Source: Verrucomicrobiales bacterium (GTDB lineage: Bacteria > Verrucomicrobiota > Verrucomicrobiia > Verrucomicrobiales > V1-33). From it: a stretch of 64,000 nucleotides of DNA. The notes beneath the pieces are model-generated. The model was given only the letters and a program-made list of their open reading frames with translations. It had not been told where the DNA came from and searched no databases. Positions within the stretch are counted from its first letter, which is position 1; each line of letters begins with the position of its first letter. Both the position numbers and the translations under genes were made by a program. Below are positions 27,541 to 36,058 of the stretch, in pieces. The stretch lies in NCBI GenBank assembly GCA_018003315.1, contig JAGNEJ010000005.1, forward strand, positions 55,143 to 119,142. Reading direction: 5' to 3'.

Positions 27541-30500
27541 TCAGGGAATGGTTAGAAAATCCTCGGCATCGACCCGGGCGAACTGGATCTGCATTTCCCC
27601 TCCTGCAGGATCGGAAATGACGAGAGAGTCGCCGTCGCCAGACGGGGAGATTTCGAAGCCGGGCAGGACGCGGCCCAGGGTTCCTGAACGGGTGCCGGCC
27701 TGTGGCTCGGCACTGGCGGACGGGCGTCCTGGATCGGGCTGGCTGACTGAAACGATGCGTCCGTGATGCTCCGACGCGAAGCATGGGCAGACGGTGAGAG
27801 CGAGCCGCCGCTTGAGGCGCAGTTCCAGTGCCGCCGGAAATCGTCCGGGGGGATTGAAGCAGTAGAGGCTGCGGAATTCCTTTTGGCTGCGGGGGATCTC
27901 AGCCAGCAGTTTTTCCCCGAGGTCCGCCCCCCCGACGAAGATGTCCGCCTCGCGCAGTGCCGTGGCATTGGAGATGATGGTGCTGCCGGCAATGAGACAG
28001 TGCCAGAGTCCCAGAATGGTGCCGTGGGCGCAGGCAAAGCCGTCCGCGCAGTAGAGCGCTTCACCCTCGCGGCAGACGTCGGTATTGGCGAGCTGTTCCG
28101 ACTGGAGGAGCACTTCCAGATGCGTCAGGGAGCGGAAAACGACTTCGCCCTCGGCATCTGCATCGAGCCAGGCCACGGCTTCATCGCGGCTGGTGACGTG
28201 GCGGTTGCGGCTCAGGCGATGGATGCGCCAGGCCAGCAGGGAGCGCGGCAGCGCATGGATGAAGGCCACTTCCATGCCCAGGCGGATGGCGTCCATGGCG
28301 GCGAGTTCCTTCCCAAGGTTGATCCAGCGGACATTTCCTGGGACATGCCCGGGACCGCTGCCGATGGCGGCGTCGATGCGGCACTTGGCGAACGCCTCCT
28401 CCAGCCGTTCCGCAGGGAGCCGGACGTTCACCGGAATGGAGCCTGCCAGGCGCAACGCGAGATTGGCCAGAATGCAGTGATATCCGGATGCGAGCACGGC
28501 CACGCGGCGGCCCTCCATTTCCTCATGCCATTTGCGCGCCAGGGTCCATGCCTGTCCCAGCAGCATGCCGCGGGAGACCGGGTTGCGCCCCTGGACCGCC
28601 CAGCGCCAGGGCTGACGGCAGAGCGCGAGGCTGGTGGCGACCTCCAGTCGCGGGCGCAATTCACCGCGCAAGAGCATGGCCTCGCCGGCCAACTGACGCA
28701 GGCTGCGCCGCGCCCAGGCGGCGCTGACGGAATCCGCCGCGGCCGCGGAGCCCCAGCAAACGCTGACCTGGTAGGCATAGCGCTTGGGCCATTTGCGGAA
28801 AAAATCCCCCCGCTCATAGGAAAAAAGCGAGCCCCAAAGGTCATCGAGCACCACCGGGATGACGGGAGCACCACTGCGGCGGGCGATGAGTTCGAAGCCC
28901 TTGCGGATCTCGTTGAGCATGCCGGTGCGGGTGATCTGACCTTCCGGGAAAATGCAGACGAGGTCCCCGGCAGCCACGGCCTCGGCCACGCTGACAATGG
29001 CATCCTTGGCCCGCTGGCGGCTCACTGGCACCACGTTGAAGAGTTTCAGAAACGGGCCGATCCATTTCATGGCATGAAACTGGTCCCCGGCAATGAAGCG
29101 CACCGGACGGTCACAGGAGGCCGAAATGATGAAGGCGTCGATGTAGCTGACATGATTGGCAATGAGCAGCGCTCCGCCCTGGGCGGGAATGTTCTCCGGG
29201 TGGATGGCACGGACGCGATAGACCAGCTTGATGACCGCCAGCAGGACAAAGCGGATAAAATTCTGCGGGATGATGCGCACCACATAAACCGCCGTAGCCA
29301 GACACAGCAGGCCCAGCAGGACAAACTGGAGCCGGACGCCGCCGGTGCCAGTCAGTCCCATCATTTTCCAGAGAGCCTGGACAATGATGCCGAAGAACAT
29401 GCCCAGCGAGTCAAACAGAGCGGATGCTGCGAGCTGCCGCCCTCGTTTTGCCGGTTCCACCAGGTCCTGCAGGTAGGCGCTGAGGGGGACCATGAAGATG
29501 CCGCTGAAGACCCCCACGATGAACATGGTGCCATTGAAAAGCAGCCCGCCCAGCGGCAGCACTGCCAGCACCCAGCAGCCAACCGCCATGCCCAGGCCGC
29601 CGATCGGCACCAGACCGAGTTCGATGCGATTCACCGAGATGACGCCGACGATGACACTGCCGACGGCAATGCCCAGGCCCACCCAGACGAGGAGGAATCC
29701 GCTGGTGGCGGACACCTGGGTTTTATCCACGGTGATGATTTCCCCCACCTGCACCAGCAGCAGGGCCAGCAGGGTGGCGGCGAACCAGAAGAAGGCGACA
29801 CCCAGTGCTGTCAGGCGCAGGATGCGGATGCGCACCAGTTCTCCGAGATGGAAAAAGTGCTCCCACAGCAGCCGCCAGCGAAACGGCTCCGCGGAATGGG
29901 ACGGGGTGGTGCGAATGCGGGCGGACAGGCCCATGGGAACCAGGGCCAGCAGGGCCAGCCCGAGTGACGGCCAGTAGGCGGCGATGTTTGGCACATAGTG
30001 CGGAGCGAACCAGCCAAAGAGCGCACCGCCCAGGCACGGACCGGCCACCAGGGCGACCAGCCCGGTCCCTTGAATCCAGGAATTGGCCATGGCCAGGTGG
30101 CGTTCCCCCACCAGTTCCTTCACGATGCCTCCCTTGGCCGGTCCCATGATGGTGGCCTGGGTGGCCAGCAGAAAGAAGCAGAACGTGGCCGTCCAGAACA
30201 GGTCGAAGTAAAAAGCCAGCGAAATGGCAGCCATGCCGCCGAACTGGATCGCCGAACACCAGAAGATGATGTTGCGCTTGGAAAACCGGTCCGAAAACCA
30301 GCCCGCCATCGGAGCAAAGAGGATGAGGGGGACGGCCAGGAGGATCGCGCCAACGTGGGCGTAGGTTTCCGCCTGGGCCTGCGGCAGGGTGACGATGGCC
30401 AGCCCCAGCAGGACATACTGGGCGATTTTGTCGTTCAGCGAGTTCTGCGCCTGGATGACCACCACTTTCCACAGCGAGGAAAAGCAGGGACGTTCCGCAG

Positions 30501-30561
30501 GATTCATTCGGGAATTGTCAGGAGTGAGGGCGGGCTGGTGCGCCGCGGGTTCAGAACTCAT
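27541..30561 (-). CDS. MFS transporter / PlsC acyltransferase / degenerate acyl-ACP ligase fusion (Aas-LplT-like)
   Basis: Encodes 1006 residues in three parts. Residues ~20-425 are a 12-helix major-facilitator domain like the lysophospholipid flippase LplT (GWFSDRFSKRNIIFW). Residues ~440-625 are a PlsC acyltransferase with the catalytic NHVSYID (H470, D475) and FPEGQITRTG. Residues ~640-1006 correspond to the AMP-binding ligase of Aas, but the usual Ser/Thr/Gly-rich ATP loop and TGE motif are not recognisable; EGEVVFRSLTHLEVLLQ stands where the loop is expected. The family re-acylates lysophospholipids at the inner membrane. With the ligase worn down, this one may use acyl-ACP or acyl-CoA made elsewhere. 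The start at 30561 is the first ATG; a second at 30507 is also possible. Confidence 0.88.
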   Translation of the reverse strand: MSSEPAAHQPALTPDNSRMNPAERPCFSSLWKVVVIQAQNSLNDKIAQYVLLGLAIVTLPQAQAETYAHVGAILLAVPLILFAPMAGWFSDRFSKRNIIFWCSAIQFGGMAAISLAFYFDLFWTATFCFFLLATQATIMGPAKGGIVKELVGERHLAMANSWIQGTGLVALVAGPCLGGALFGWFAPHYVPNIAAYWPSLGLALLALVPMGLSARIRTTPSHSAEPFRWRLLWEHFFHLGELVRIRILRLTALGVAFFWFAATLLALLLVQVGEIITVDKTQVSATSGFLLVWVGLGIAVGSVIVGVISVNRIELGLVPIGGLGMAVGCWVLAVLPLGGLLFNGTMFIVGVFSGIFMVPLSAYLQDLVEPAKRGRQLAASALFDSLGMFFGIIVQALWKMMGLTGTGGVRLQFVLLGLLCLATAVYVVRIIPQNFIRFVLLAVIKLVYRVRAIHPENIPAQGGALLIANHVSYIDAFIISASCDRPVRFIAGDQFHAMKWIGPFLKLFNVVPVSRQRAKDAIVSVAEAVAAGDLVCIFPEGQITRTGMLNEIRKGFELIARRSGAPVIPVVLDDLWGSLFSYERGDFFRKWPKRYAYQVSVCWGSAAAADSVSAAWARRSLRQLAGEAMLLRGELRPRLEVATSLALCRQPWRWAVQGRNPVSRGMLLGQAWTLARKWHEEMEGRRVAVLASGYHCILANLALRLAGSIPVNVRLPAERLEEAFAKCRIDAAIGSGPGHVPGNVRWINLGKELAAMDAIRLGMEVAFIHALPRSLLAWRIHRLSRNRHVTSRDEAVAWLDADAEGEVVFRSLTHLEVLLQSEQLANTDVCREGEALYCADGFACAHGTILGLWHCLIAGSTIISNATALREADIFVGGADLGEKLLAEIPRSQKEFRSLYCFNPPGRFPAALELRLKRRLALTVCPCFASEHHGRIVSVSQPDPGRPSASAEPQAGTRSGTLGRVLPGFEISPSGDGDSLVISDPAGGEMQIQFARVDAEDFLTIP

Positions 30562-30618
30562 GTGGGGCCACTCTATGCGCGGTGGAGGCTGGGATTCAAT
30601 GGCTTTGCACGCCTGCGG

Positions 30619-31404
30619 TCACCCTCCCAGCCCCGGCACGCGGAGGATGGAGAGCAGGTGGTGGGTGCAGTGGCCCTTTTCCCGGTGCCAGATGCCGGCG
30701 GCGTCCAGGCGGTCGATGCGGACACTGCCGCTGGCATGGAGGACCTGGTCCGCGCCATGCACGAAGCCCACATGGTGGCTGGCATCGCGCGCGTTTTCGA
30801 AAAAGGCCAGATCGCCCGGCAGGGCCCCGGTGAATGGAACAGGGAGGAGTCCGGATTGTTGTTTTTGGTCGATGGAATCCCGCGGCAGGCCGATGCCGAA
30901 GACGCGCAGGGCCATCTGCACCAGCCCCGAGCAATCCAGCCCGAACGGGGTGCGCCCGCCCCAGAGGTAGGGGGTGTCGAGGTAGCGCAGTGCCTGGCTG
31001 AGCACCCGCGATGCGGTGGGCGGCTTGGCCGGCCTGCGGATCACGGTGCCGGAGAATGCGTAGGACTCGCCGGCGATTTCGAATTTGCTGCGGGTGAACC
31101 GCGGCAGCGGAGAACCCAGCACCAGATGCAGTTTGCGCCCCGCTCCGGTGGCGGGAGCACAGACATCGCCCACCCAGGCGGTTTCCTCCTCCGGACCGGT
31201 GGACGTTTCGACAAGCTGCCGCCCGTCCACCCAGCCTTCATAGCCGTCGTAGTCCAGGCGCACCCGGCACAGGTGGCCGTCCGTTTCCAGAATCTCTCCG
31301 CCCTCGCCAAACAGCACCTGGCTGGTCTTTTCGCTGGTGACATCCGGCAGCAGCCGCATGGGAACGCAGCAATAGTTGCAGACAATGCGGGTGGGGGAGG
31401 GCAT
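30619..31404 (-). CDS. NlpC/P60 peptidoglycan endopeptidase with SH3-like domains
   Basis: Encodes 261 residues from ATG 31404. An ATG at 31506 would add 34 Arg/Ser/Phe-rich residues encoded partly by an AAAC tetranucleotide repeat. The N-terminal ~130 residues look like bacterial SH3 domains (LRVRLDYDGYEGWVDGRQLV-like VRLDYDGYEGWVDGRQLV). The catalytic domain follows with Cys in GLDCSGLVQMALR, LPRDS, PGDLAFFENA and the His in HHVGFVHG. These enzymes cut gamma-D-Glu-diamino-acid or related peptide bonds in murein. No signal peptide is seen, so a cytoplasmic murein-peptide recycling role is possible. The upstream neighbour on the same strand is an ATP-grasp-like protein. Confidence 0.88.
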   Translation of the reverse strand: MPSPTRIVCNYCCVPMRLLPDVTSEKTSQVLFGEGGEILETDGHLCRVRLDYDGYEGWVDGRQLVETSTGPEEETAWVGDVCAPATGAGRKLHLVLGSPLPRFTRSKFEIAGESYAFSGTVIRRPAKPPTASRVLSQALRYLDTPYLWGGRTPFGLDCSGLVQMALRVFGIGLPRDSIDQKQQSGLLPVPFTGALPGDLAFFENARDASHHVGFVHGADQVLHASGSVRIDRLDAAGIWHREKGHCTHHLLSILRVPGLGG

Positions 31405-31423
31405 GGAAAAACGTGAGGCGGGG

Positions 31424-31446
31424 AACAAACAAACAAACAAACGAAC
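31424..31446. repeat. AAAC tetranucleotide repeat upstream of the NlpC/P60 gene
   Basis: Four perfect AAAC units (31427-31442), flanked by a partial AAC and a degenerate GAAC, lie about 20 bases upstream of the chosen start at 31404. If translation started at 31506, the repeat would be coding and slippage would switch frame. Slippage at this short copy number is only a possibility. Confidence 0.5.
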
Positions 31447-31465
31447 GGAACGGGAATGCAGCCGT

Positions 31466-32767
31466 TTACGGCGATCCGGCAACCCGGCAGGGAACAATGA
31501 CCGCATCCTCCATGCCGTGGATGATTTTTTTGTCGGCAGGGCAGATGGTGGCCAGCACGCCTCCTAACTGAATGGCACCGCCGTCGGCGGGCGCAAAATA
31601 ATACGGACAGAGCCGGACCCGGCCTTCCAGGATGCGCTGCTGGCCGCTTTGGGAGTCGTAGTAGGGGTGCTGCACCAGCCGCCCCTTGTGGAAGCGCTGC
31701 AGCACGTAGGGGTTGGCCGGGAAGGAGGCCATGGCCTGCTGCACCGCCTGACGCCATTGGTCATGAGAAACGTCGTGCCCGATCACCACGCTGCGGCTGC
31801 CCCAGGCATTTTGGGAAAAACCGCTGAGTTTCAGCACCAGATGGCGCTCCTGCTGCGTGAAGCCGGCCAGTTCCTCCCAGGTGGTGATGTCCAGCCCCGG
31901 AATGACCGCATGGTGCGGAACCGGTGCGGGGTCCACGATCCAGCTCCGCGGGATGATCCGCGCCAGCTCGTCCCGCTGGTTTTCCCGCAATTCCCTGCGC
32001 CAGAGATCCCGCAGGGGACGGCTCCAGAACAGTGCCAGCCACAGTTTCTCCTCCAGCCATGGCTTGATGGGGGCATTGATGGAAAGCCGCCCCGCTGCCT
32101 GGGCCTCCAGCATGTCGCGCCAATGACGGATGTTGGGCAGGTCAAAGAGTTCGAAGAACCGGTAAATGTCGCGCTCCCGAGGCGCATAGGTTTCGGCCTC
32201 CACCACTTCAAAGGGGCCGTTGAGCTGCTGCGCCAGCCAGCGCATTTCCGGAAAGTAATCACCCGCCTCCTTCGACACCGCAATGTCCGCCCCGCGCGGG
32301 AACAGGGAGGAAAATCCCTCCGCCATGCCGCGGTGGCCGCCCACGATTTCCCACCGGGTGTCGGCTTCGGCATACGTCTGCCCCAGCCATGCGGTCAGTC
32401 CGATGCCGCCGGGCACGCTGTCGATTTCCGTGAGGGCGAATCCGTCCTCCGTCAGCAGCAGGTCCGGGCGGATGATGCCCGGAAGCGCTCCGCGCAGCGG
32501 TTTGGCGCGCGCCAGGTCGAGCAGATCGGCTGGTTTTCCGCGGTCCAGATAGTCGGCGATCCACGGGGGGAGGCGTTCGGACAGGCTGCGGTGGTAAAAG
32601 GCATTGCAGGCGCTCAGGAACAGGTGCAGCCGGTGACCGAGCCGGCGAAGCTGCTCCACCTGGCGCAGTTCCAGCGGGAAGGGTTCCGGCGAAAAATGCC
32701 AGGTTTTTCCGGCAAACATGCCGCCGGACGGCATGGCTTTTTCCAAAACGGAGAGGGGAACGGACAT
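31466..32767 (-). CDS. ATP-grasp-like / glutathionylspermidine-synthase-like protein
   Basis: Encodes 433 residues. Segments LTEIDSVPGGIGLTAWLGQ, RHLVLKLSGFSQNAWGSRSV, YVLQRFHKGRLVQHPYYD and GRVRLCPYYF are arranged like the circularly permuted ATP-grasp enzymes around glutathionylspermidine synthase: an acidic Glu in a TEID-type loop, a Lys in a VLKLSG strand, and a Gln-Arg late strand. Such enzymes form amide bonds between a carboxylate and an amine using ATP. The substrate here is unknown; the neighbouring NlpC/P60 hydrolase makes a peptide or murein-peptide substrate attractive (inference). No signal peptide is present. ruvA lies 37 bases upstream on the same strand. Confidence 0.65.
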   Translation of the reverse strand: MSVPLSVLEKAMPSGGMFAGKTWHFSPEPFPLELRQVEQLRRLGHRLHLFLSACNAFYHRSLSERLPPWIADYLDRGKPADLLDLARAKPLRGALPGIIRPDLLLTEDGFALTEIDSVPGGIGLTAWLGQTYAEADTRWEIVGGHRGMAEGFSSLFPRGADIAVSKEAGDYFPEMRWLAQQLNGPFEVVEAETYAPRERDIYRFFELFDLPNIRHWRDMLEAQAAGRLSINAPIKPWLEEKLWLALFWSRPLRDLWRRELRENQRDELARIIPRSWIVDPAPVPHHAVIPGLDITTWEELAGFTQQERHLVLKLSGFSQNAWGSRSVVIGHDVSHDQWRQAVQQAMASFPANPYVLQRFHKGRLVQHPYYDSQSGQQRILEGRVRLCPYYFAPADGGAIQLGGVLATICPADKKIIHGMEDAVIVPCRVAGSP

Positions 32768-32804
32768 CGTTGGCGGCCAGGGTTTCAGCGTTTCGGTTTT
32801 TTTT

Positions 32805-33416
32805 TCAAGATGTCAGGATGCGCAGGGCGGAGCGCAGCAGGGTGGAAGGATCGGGGTCCGTTTCCGGCGTCACATCCAGCACTTGTTTCACCGCCTTCTG
32901 AGCCTCCACCTGCTTGTAGCCGAGGTTGATGAGCGCCAGCATGACATCGTTCAACAGCACCTGTGGCCCGGCTAGGCCGGGCCGCAGGCGGGACTGCTGC
33001 CAGGCCTCGGTGACGCCGACCTTGTCCTTGAGTTCGACCACCATGCGTTCCGCCGTTTTGCGGCCCACTCCCTTGATTTTGGACAGGGCGGCCACGTCGC
33101 CGTTGACGACGCTGTTTTTGAAATCGGCCACGGACATTCCGCTGAGCACGGCCAGGCCCATCTTCGGGCCGATGCCGGACACGCGGTCGATCAACAGTCG
33201 GAAGAGGTCGCGCTCCTCCACGGCGGCGAATCCGTAGAGCGCCTGTTCCTGTTCCCTGACATGAAAATGGGTCAGCAACTGCACTGCCTTGCCGGCCTGC
33301 GGCAGGGCGTCATACGTGGAGGTGGGGATGAAGCATTCATAGCCCACGCCCTGCACATCGACGACCGCCCGGTCCGGCAGGCTTTCAACCAGAGTTCCGC
33401 GCAGAAAGGTGATCAT
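32805..33416 (-). CDS. ruvA: Holliday junction branch migration protein RuvA
   Basis: Encodes 203 residues, the normal length, from ATG 33416 (MITFLRGTLVE). Domain I is an OB-fold with VDVQGVGYECFIP. Domain II has the two helix-hairpin-helix motifs (LIDRVSGIGPKMGLAVLSGM and LSKIKGVGRKTAERMVVEL). The C-terminal domain III (LINLGYKQVEAQKAV) contacts RuvB. RuvA binds four-way junctions and loads the RuvB motor during recombinational repair. No ruvB or ruvC is adjacent. It is divergent from the heme-sensor-like gene, with 173 bases between them. Confidence 0.97.
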   Translation of the reverse strand: MITFLRGTLVESLPDRAVVDVQGVGYECFIPTSTYDALPQAGKAVQLLTHFHVREQEQALYGFAAVEERDLFRLLIDRVSGIGPKMGLAVLSGMSVADFKNSVVNGDVAALSKIKGVGRKTAERMVVELKDKVGVTEAWQQSRLRPGLAGPQVLLNDVMLALINLGYKQVEAQKAVKQVLDVTPETDPDPSTLLRSALRILTS

Positions 33417-33589
33417 GGCCGGGAACGTAACCGCCTGCACCAAACGTAAAGTCCAAAGTGATTCGGATTCCTGGTTGACGCCGGTCAACTGGCCGCGAAA
33501 ACGGGAGGCTCGTTTCCCGGCATCCCCACAGAGTTTCTGGTGACACCGGCGGCATCCTGCGGGATGCATTTGCTCCAACTGAAAAACGC

Positions 33590-34159
33590 ATGAGAATTCA
33601 CCTGAAGCACATCGTTAGGACGGGATGGGCAGCCGCTTTGCTGGCAGCCGTTTGGCAGGCCGCAGCGGCTGATGCGGAAAAGAGCGGGGAAAAAGCGCAG
33701 CAAACCCAGCCGCTGCCCGGAGTGGCGGAGGCCAGAGTCCGCGCTCGGCTGCTTTACGAGGCGCTGCAGGGTTCGCTGATGGTCATGCACCGCGATTTTT
33801 TCAACCGGCATGAGCACAAGGTCGTGCCGTCGGAGGCGATGCGGGACATTTTCAAGGCACTGGAGGAGCAATGGGGCGTGCGGTTGCGGTGGATCGCCGC
33901 GGATGAAACCCTCATGAACGGGGACAACAAAGCCCGCGATGAGTTTGAAACCAAGGCGCTGGTCGCCCTGGAGGGCGGCGCGCTGGAGCAGGAAGCCGTG
34001 GAGGCCGGACGGTACCGTTTCGCCGGGACCATCACGCTGCAAAACCAATGCCTGAAGTGCCACACGCCGAACCGCAAAAGCCTGGAAGACCGCCATGCGG
34101 GACTTTCCATTTCGATGCCGGTGGATCCGGCAAAGACACCGGACCCGGCGAAAAAATAG
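33590..34159 (+). CDS. Exported DUF3365/Tll0287-like heme protein
   Basis: Encodes 189 residues. A signal peptide (VRTGWAAALLAAVWQAAAA) is followed by a domain resembling Tll0287-like/DUF3365 sensors: LYEALQGSLMVMHRDFF, VVPSEAMRDIF, RWIAADETLMNGDNKARDEF and YRFAGTITLQNQCLKCH. The CxxCH at residues 154-158 should bind c-type heme. DUF3365 is often an input domain of signalling proteins; here it stands alone as a soluble periplasmic protein. It begins a plus-strand run that includes a mini-kinase and a PP2C phosphatase. It ends with TAG, 109 bases before the mini-kinase. Confidence 0.85.
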   Translation: MRIHLKHIVRTGWAAALLAAVWQAAAADAEKSGEKAQQTQPLPGVAEARVRARLLYEALQGSLMVMHRDFFNRHEHKVVPSEAMRDIFKALEEQWGVRLRWIAADETLMNGDNKARDEFETKALVALEGGALEQEAVEAGRYRFAGTITLQNQCLKCHTPNRKSLEDRHAGLSISMPVDPAKTPDPAKK

Positions 34160-34268
34160 GCCATCATTTTCCGGAAAGGGCAGGAAGCGGGAGCGCAGCC
34201 CGGTCGCCGTCCCCGCGGCCGCGGGTTCACCAGTTGCAGTGAGGGCGTGGGCGGTGTACGGGGGGTCC

Positions 34269-34685
34269 ATGCATGAAGTCAAAGACACCGTCCGCGCCGT
34301 GGTGCGCATCAGCTATGACGGACGGGTTCACAAGACCTTCCGCGGCCACCAGGCACGGGAGCGGTTCGAAAACGAAGTCAGGGTGCTGCGCTACCTGGAG
34401 GAAAAGGGCTGTAACTTCGTGCCGCGCCTGCTGGAGGCCGATCCGGAGGTGTTGAAAATCACCACCAGCAATGCCGGCACCCGGGTGGACCACCTGAACG
34501 AGGAGCGCATGAAGGAACTCTATGCGGAATTGCAAACCTATGGCGTGCGCCACGAGGACCCGTTCCTGCGCAATGTCACTTACCGGGCGAGTGACGGCAG
34601 ATTTTGCCTGATTGATTTCGAGTTTGCCACCATCCTCGACGGTTCGGCGCCGCCATCCCCGCTGCCCATGCCCCCGGAGAAATGA
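34269..34685 (+). CDS. Miniature protein-kinase-like protein
   Basis: Encodes only 138 residues from ATG 34269, yet keeps the key marks of the kinase fold: a beta-3 Lys candidate (VHKTF, K22), an alpha-C Glu in RFENEVRVLRYLEEKG (E36), HEDPFLRN (H95-D97-N102, the HxDxxxxN catalytic loop) and IDFEF (D116, the metal-binding DFG-like position). The glycine-rich loop is not obvious and the C-lobe is almost absent. It stops four bases before the PP2C phosphatase gene, so the two are surely co-translated. It could be a minimal Ser/Thr kinase, an APH/lipopolysaccharide-kinase-like small-molecule kinase, or a pseudokinase. Longer upstream frame extensions (to 34095) are Arg/Lys-rich and unlikely. Confidence 0.7.
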   Translation: MHEVKDTVRAVVRISYDGRVHKTFRGHQARERFENEVRVLRYLEEKGCNFVPRLLEADPEVLKITTSNAGTRVDHLNEERMKELYAELQTYGVRHEDPFLRNVTYRASDGRFCLIDFEFATILDGSAPPSPLPMPPEK

Positions 34686-34688
34686 ACG

Positions 34689-35558
34689 ATGTCTGACAAT
34701 TCCTCAGCCGATTCACCGCCCCTGCACTTGCGCTGGTCCGGCTTGACGGATCGCGGCAGGGTGCGTGCCAACAATGAGGATGCCTTTCTCACCCTCGCTT
34801 TCGATTCCCAGAATCTGGGCTACCTCGGCAAAAACGGCACGGGCGGGATGGAGCACCAGGATTATGTCTTTGCCGTCAGCGACGGCATGGGTGGTGCCAA
34901 GTCCGGCGAGTTCGCCAGCAAGATCGCGGTGGAAAAAATCCCCCAACTTCTACCCGCCAGTTTCCGACTGCACGCGCAGGGATTGTCTGCGGACTTCGCG
35001 GACATTCTGCCGGAACTTTTCGAGCGCACGCACCAGGCCCTGACAAAACTTGGCGAGTCCTACATGGAATGCGCCGGCATGGGTGCCACCCTGACCCTGG
35101 CCTGGTTTACGCCGGGATGGATGTATTTCGGCCATCTGGGCGACAGCCGCCTCTACTACCTGCCGGCGGCAGGCGGCATCCGCCAGATCACCCGCGACGA
35201 CACCCACGTTGGCTGGCTGCGCCGCAATGGGCAGCTCAATGAACGCGAGGCGCGCAACCATCCGCGCCGCAATGTCCTGCAGCAGGCGCTGGGAGCCAGG
35301 CACATGTTCATCGACCCCCACGTCGGCGCGGTGGGCTGCGAACCGGGCGACTGTTTTCTGCTGTGCAGCGACGGACTCATCGACGGACTCTGGGACCGGA
35401 GCCTGGAGGAGGAAATCCGCAGCCCCACTCCCGCCCTGGCCCACCTCCCTCCGGCGGAACGCCTCGTCCGCTCCGCCGTGGCCGAATCCGGACGTGACAA
35501 TACCACCGCCGTGGTGGTGGAAGTTGGCGCGATTCCGTTTCCCGATGGCACTGCTTGA
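34689..35558 (+). CDS. PP2C-family serine/threonine protein phosphatase
   Basis: Encodes 289 residues. Metal-binding and catalytic motifs of PPM/PP2C enzymes are intact: RANNEDAF (Asp31), FAVSDGMGG (Asp65), AGMGATLTLAW, GHLGDSRLYYL, ITRDDTHVGW, LLCSDGLIDGLWD and GRDNTTAVVVEV. It has no membrane segment, so it is a soluble Mn/Mg-dependent phosphatase like PstP/Stp. It lies four bases after a tiny kinase-like gene, which suggests a reversible phosphorylation pair. The stop is followed after 30 bases by a lipoprotein gene. Confidence 0.95.
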   Translation: MSDNSSADSPPLHLRWSGLTDRGRVRANNEDAFLTLAFDSQNLGYLGKNGTGGMEHQDYVFAVSDGMGGAKSGEFASKIAVEKIPQLLPASFRLHAQGLSADFADILPELFERTHQALTKLGESYMECAGMGATLTLAWFTPGWMYFGHLGDSRLYYLPAAGGIRQITRDDTHVGWLRRNGQLNEREARNHPRRNVLQQALGARHMFIDPHVGAVGCEPGDCFLLCSDGLIDGLWDRSLEEEIRSPTPALAHLPPAERLVRSAVAESGRDNTTAVVVEVGAIPFPDGTA

Positions 35559-35588
35559 CACCAGCCCCATCCACCTTTGTATCCTGCC

Positions 35589-35972
35589 ATGAAAATCCCC
35601 CTCCTCGCCCTCGCGCTGGCCCTGCTGGTTTCCTTTGGTGCCGGCTGCAAGTCCAAACCCACCACGATGACGGACCAGATGGCGCCAGCCTTGTCCCCTG
35701 ATGTGGCCGTCGGCAGCTATTACCGCCTGCGCGGCATGACCACGAATTTTTACCTCCAGCAGCCGGACTCGCTCATCGCCATCATGCCCGCCAGGATGCT
35801 GGGCCCCCGCAGCGTGGTGCAGTTGCTGGACCCCAATGCCGGCAACGGCTGGGCCCGTGTCCGCACCAGCAGCGACGACATCGGTTATGTCAAATTCAGC
35901 AGCATCAAGATCGTGCCCTTTGAGAAGCAGCCCCGTGCCCCGAAGCGCAAAAAACAGTGGTATGACGAGTGA
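35589..35972 (+). CDS. Small SH3-like putative lipoprotein
   Basis: Encodes 127 residues from ATG 35589; a TTG at 35577 would add four. A hydrophobic signal (LLALALALLVSFGAGC) ends at Cys20, a somewhat atypical lipobox (Phe-Gly-Ala-Gly-Cys). The mature part, with SVVQLLDPNAGNGWARVRT and DDIGYVKFSSIKIV, resembles a bacterial SH3 domain that may bind murein or peptides. The C-terminus is Lys/Arg-rich (RAPKRKKQWYDE). It sits between the PP2C gene and the amidase-fold gene, in the same direction and closely packed. Confidence 0.7.
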   Translation: MKIPLLALALALLVSFGAGCKSKPTTMTDQMAPALSPDVAVGSYYRLRGMTTNFYLQQPDSLIAIMPARMLGPRSVVQLLDPNAGNGWARVRTSSDDIGYVKFSSIKIVPFEKQPRAPKRKKQWYDE

Positions 35973-36058
35973 ATTCCCCGGACATCCTCACGGCACGATT
36001 CCCGGGGATCCTTCGCCGTTGCAGGGACCGCCTGCCGGTTGAAACTGCGGACCGTTCC

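Noticed and set aside
27763..29967. 734-residue plus-strand frame opposite the MFS-PlsC fusion
   Set aside because: His/Gln/Asp-rich shadow frame without motifs.
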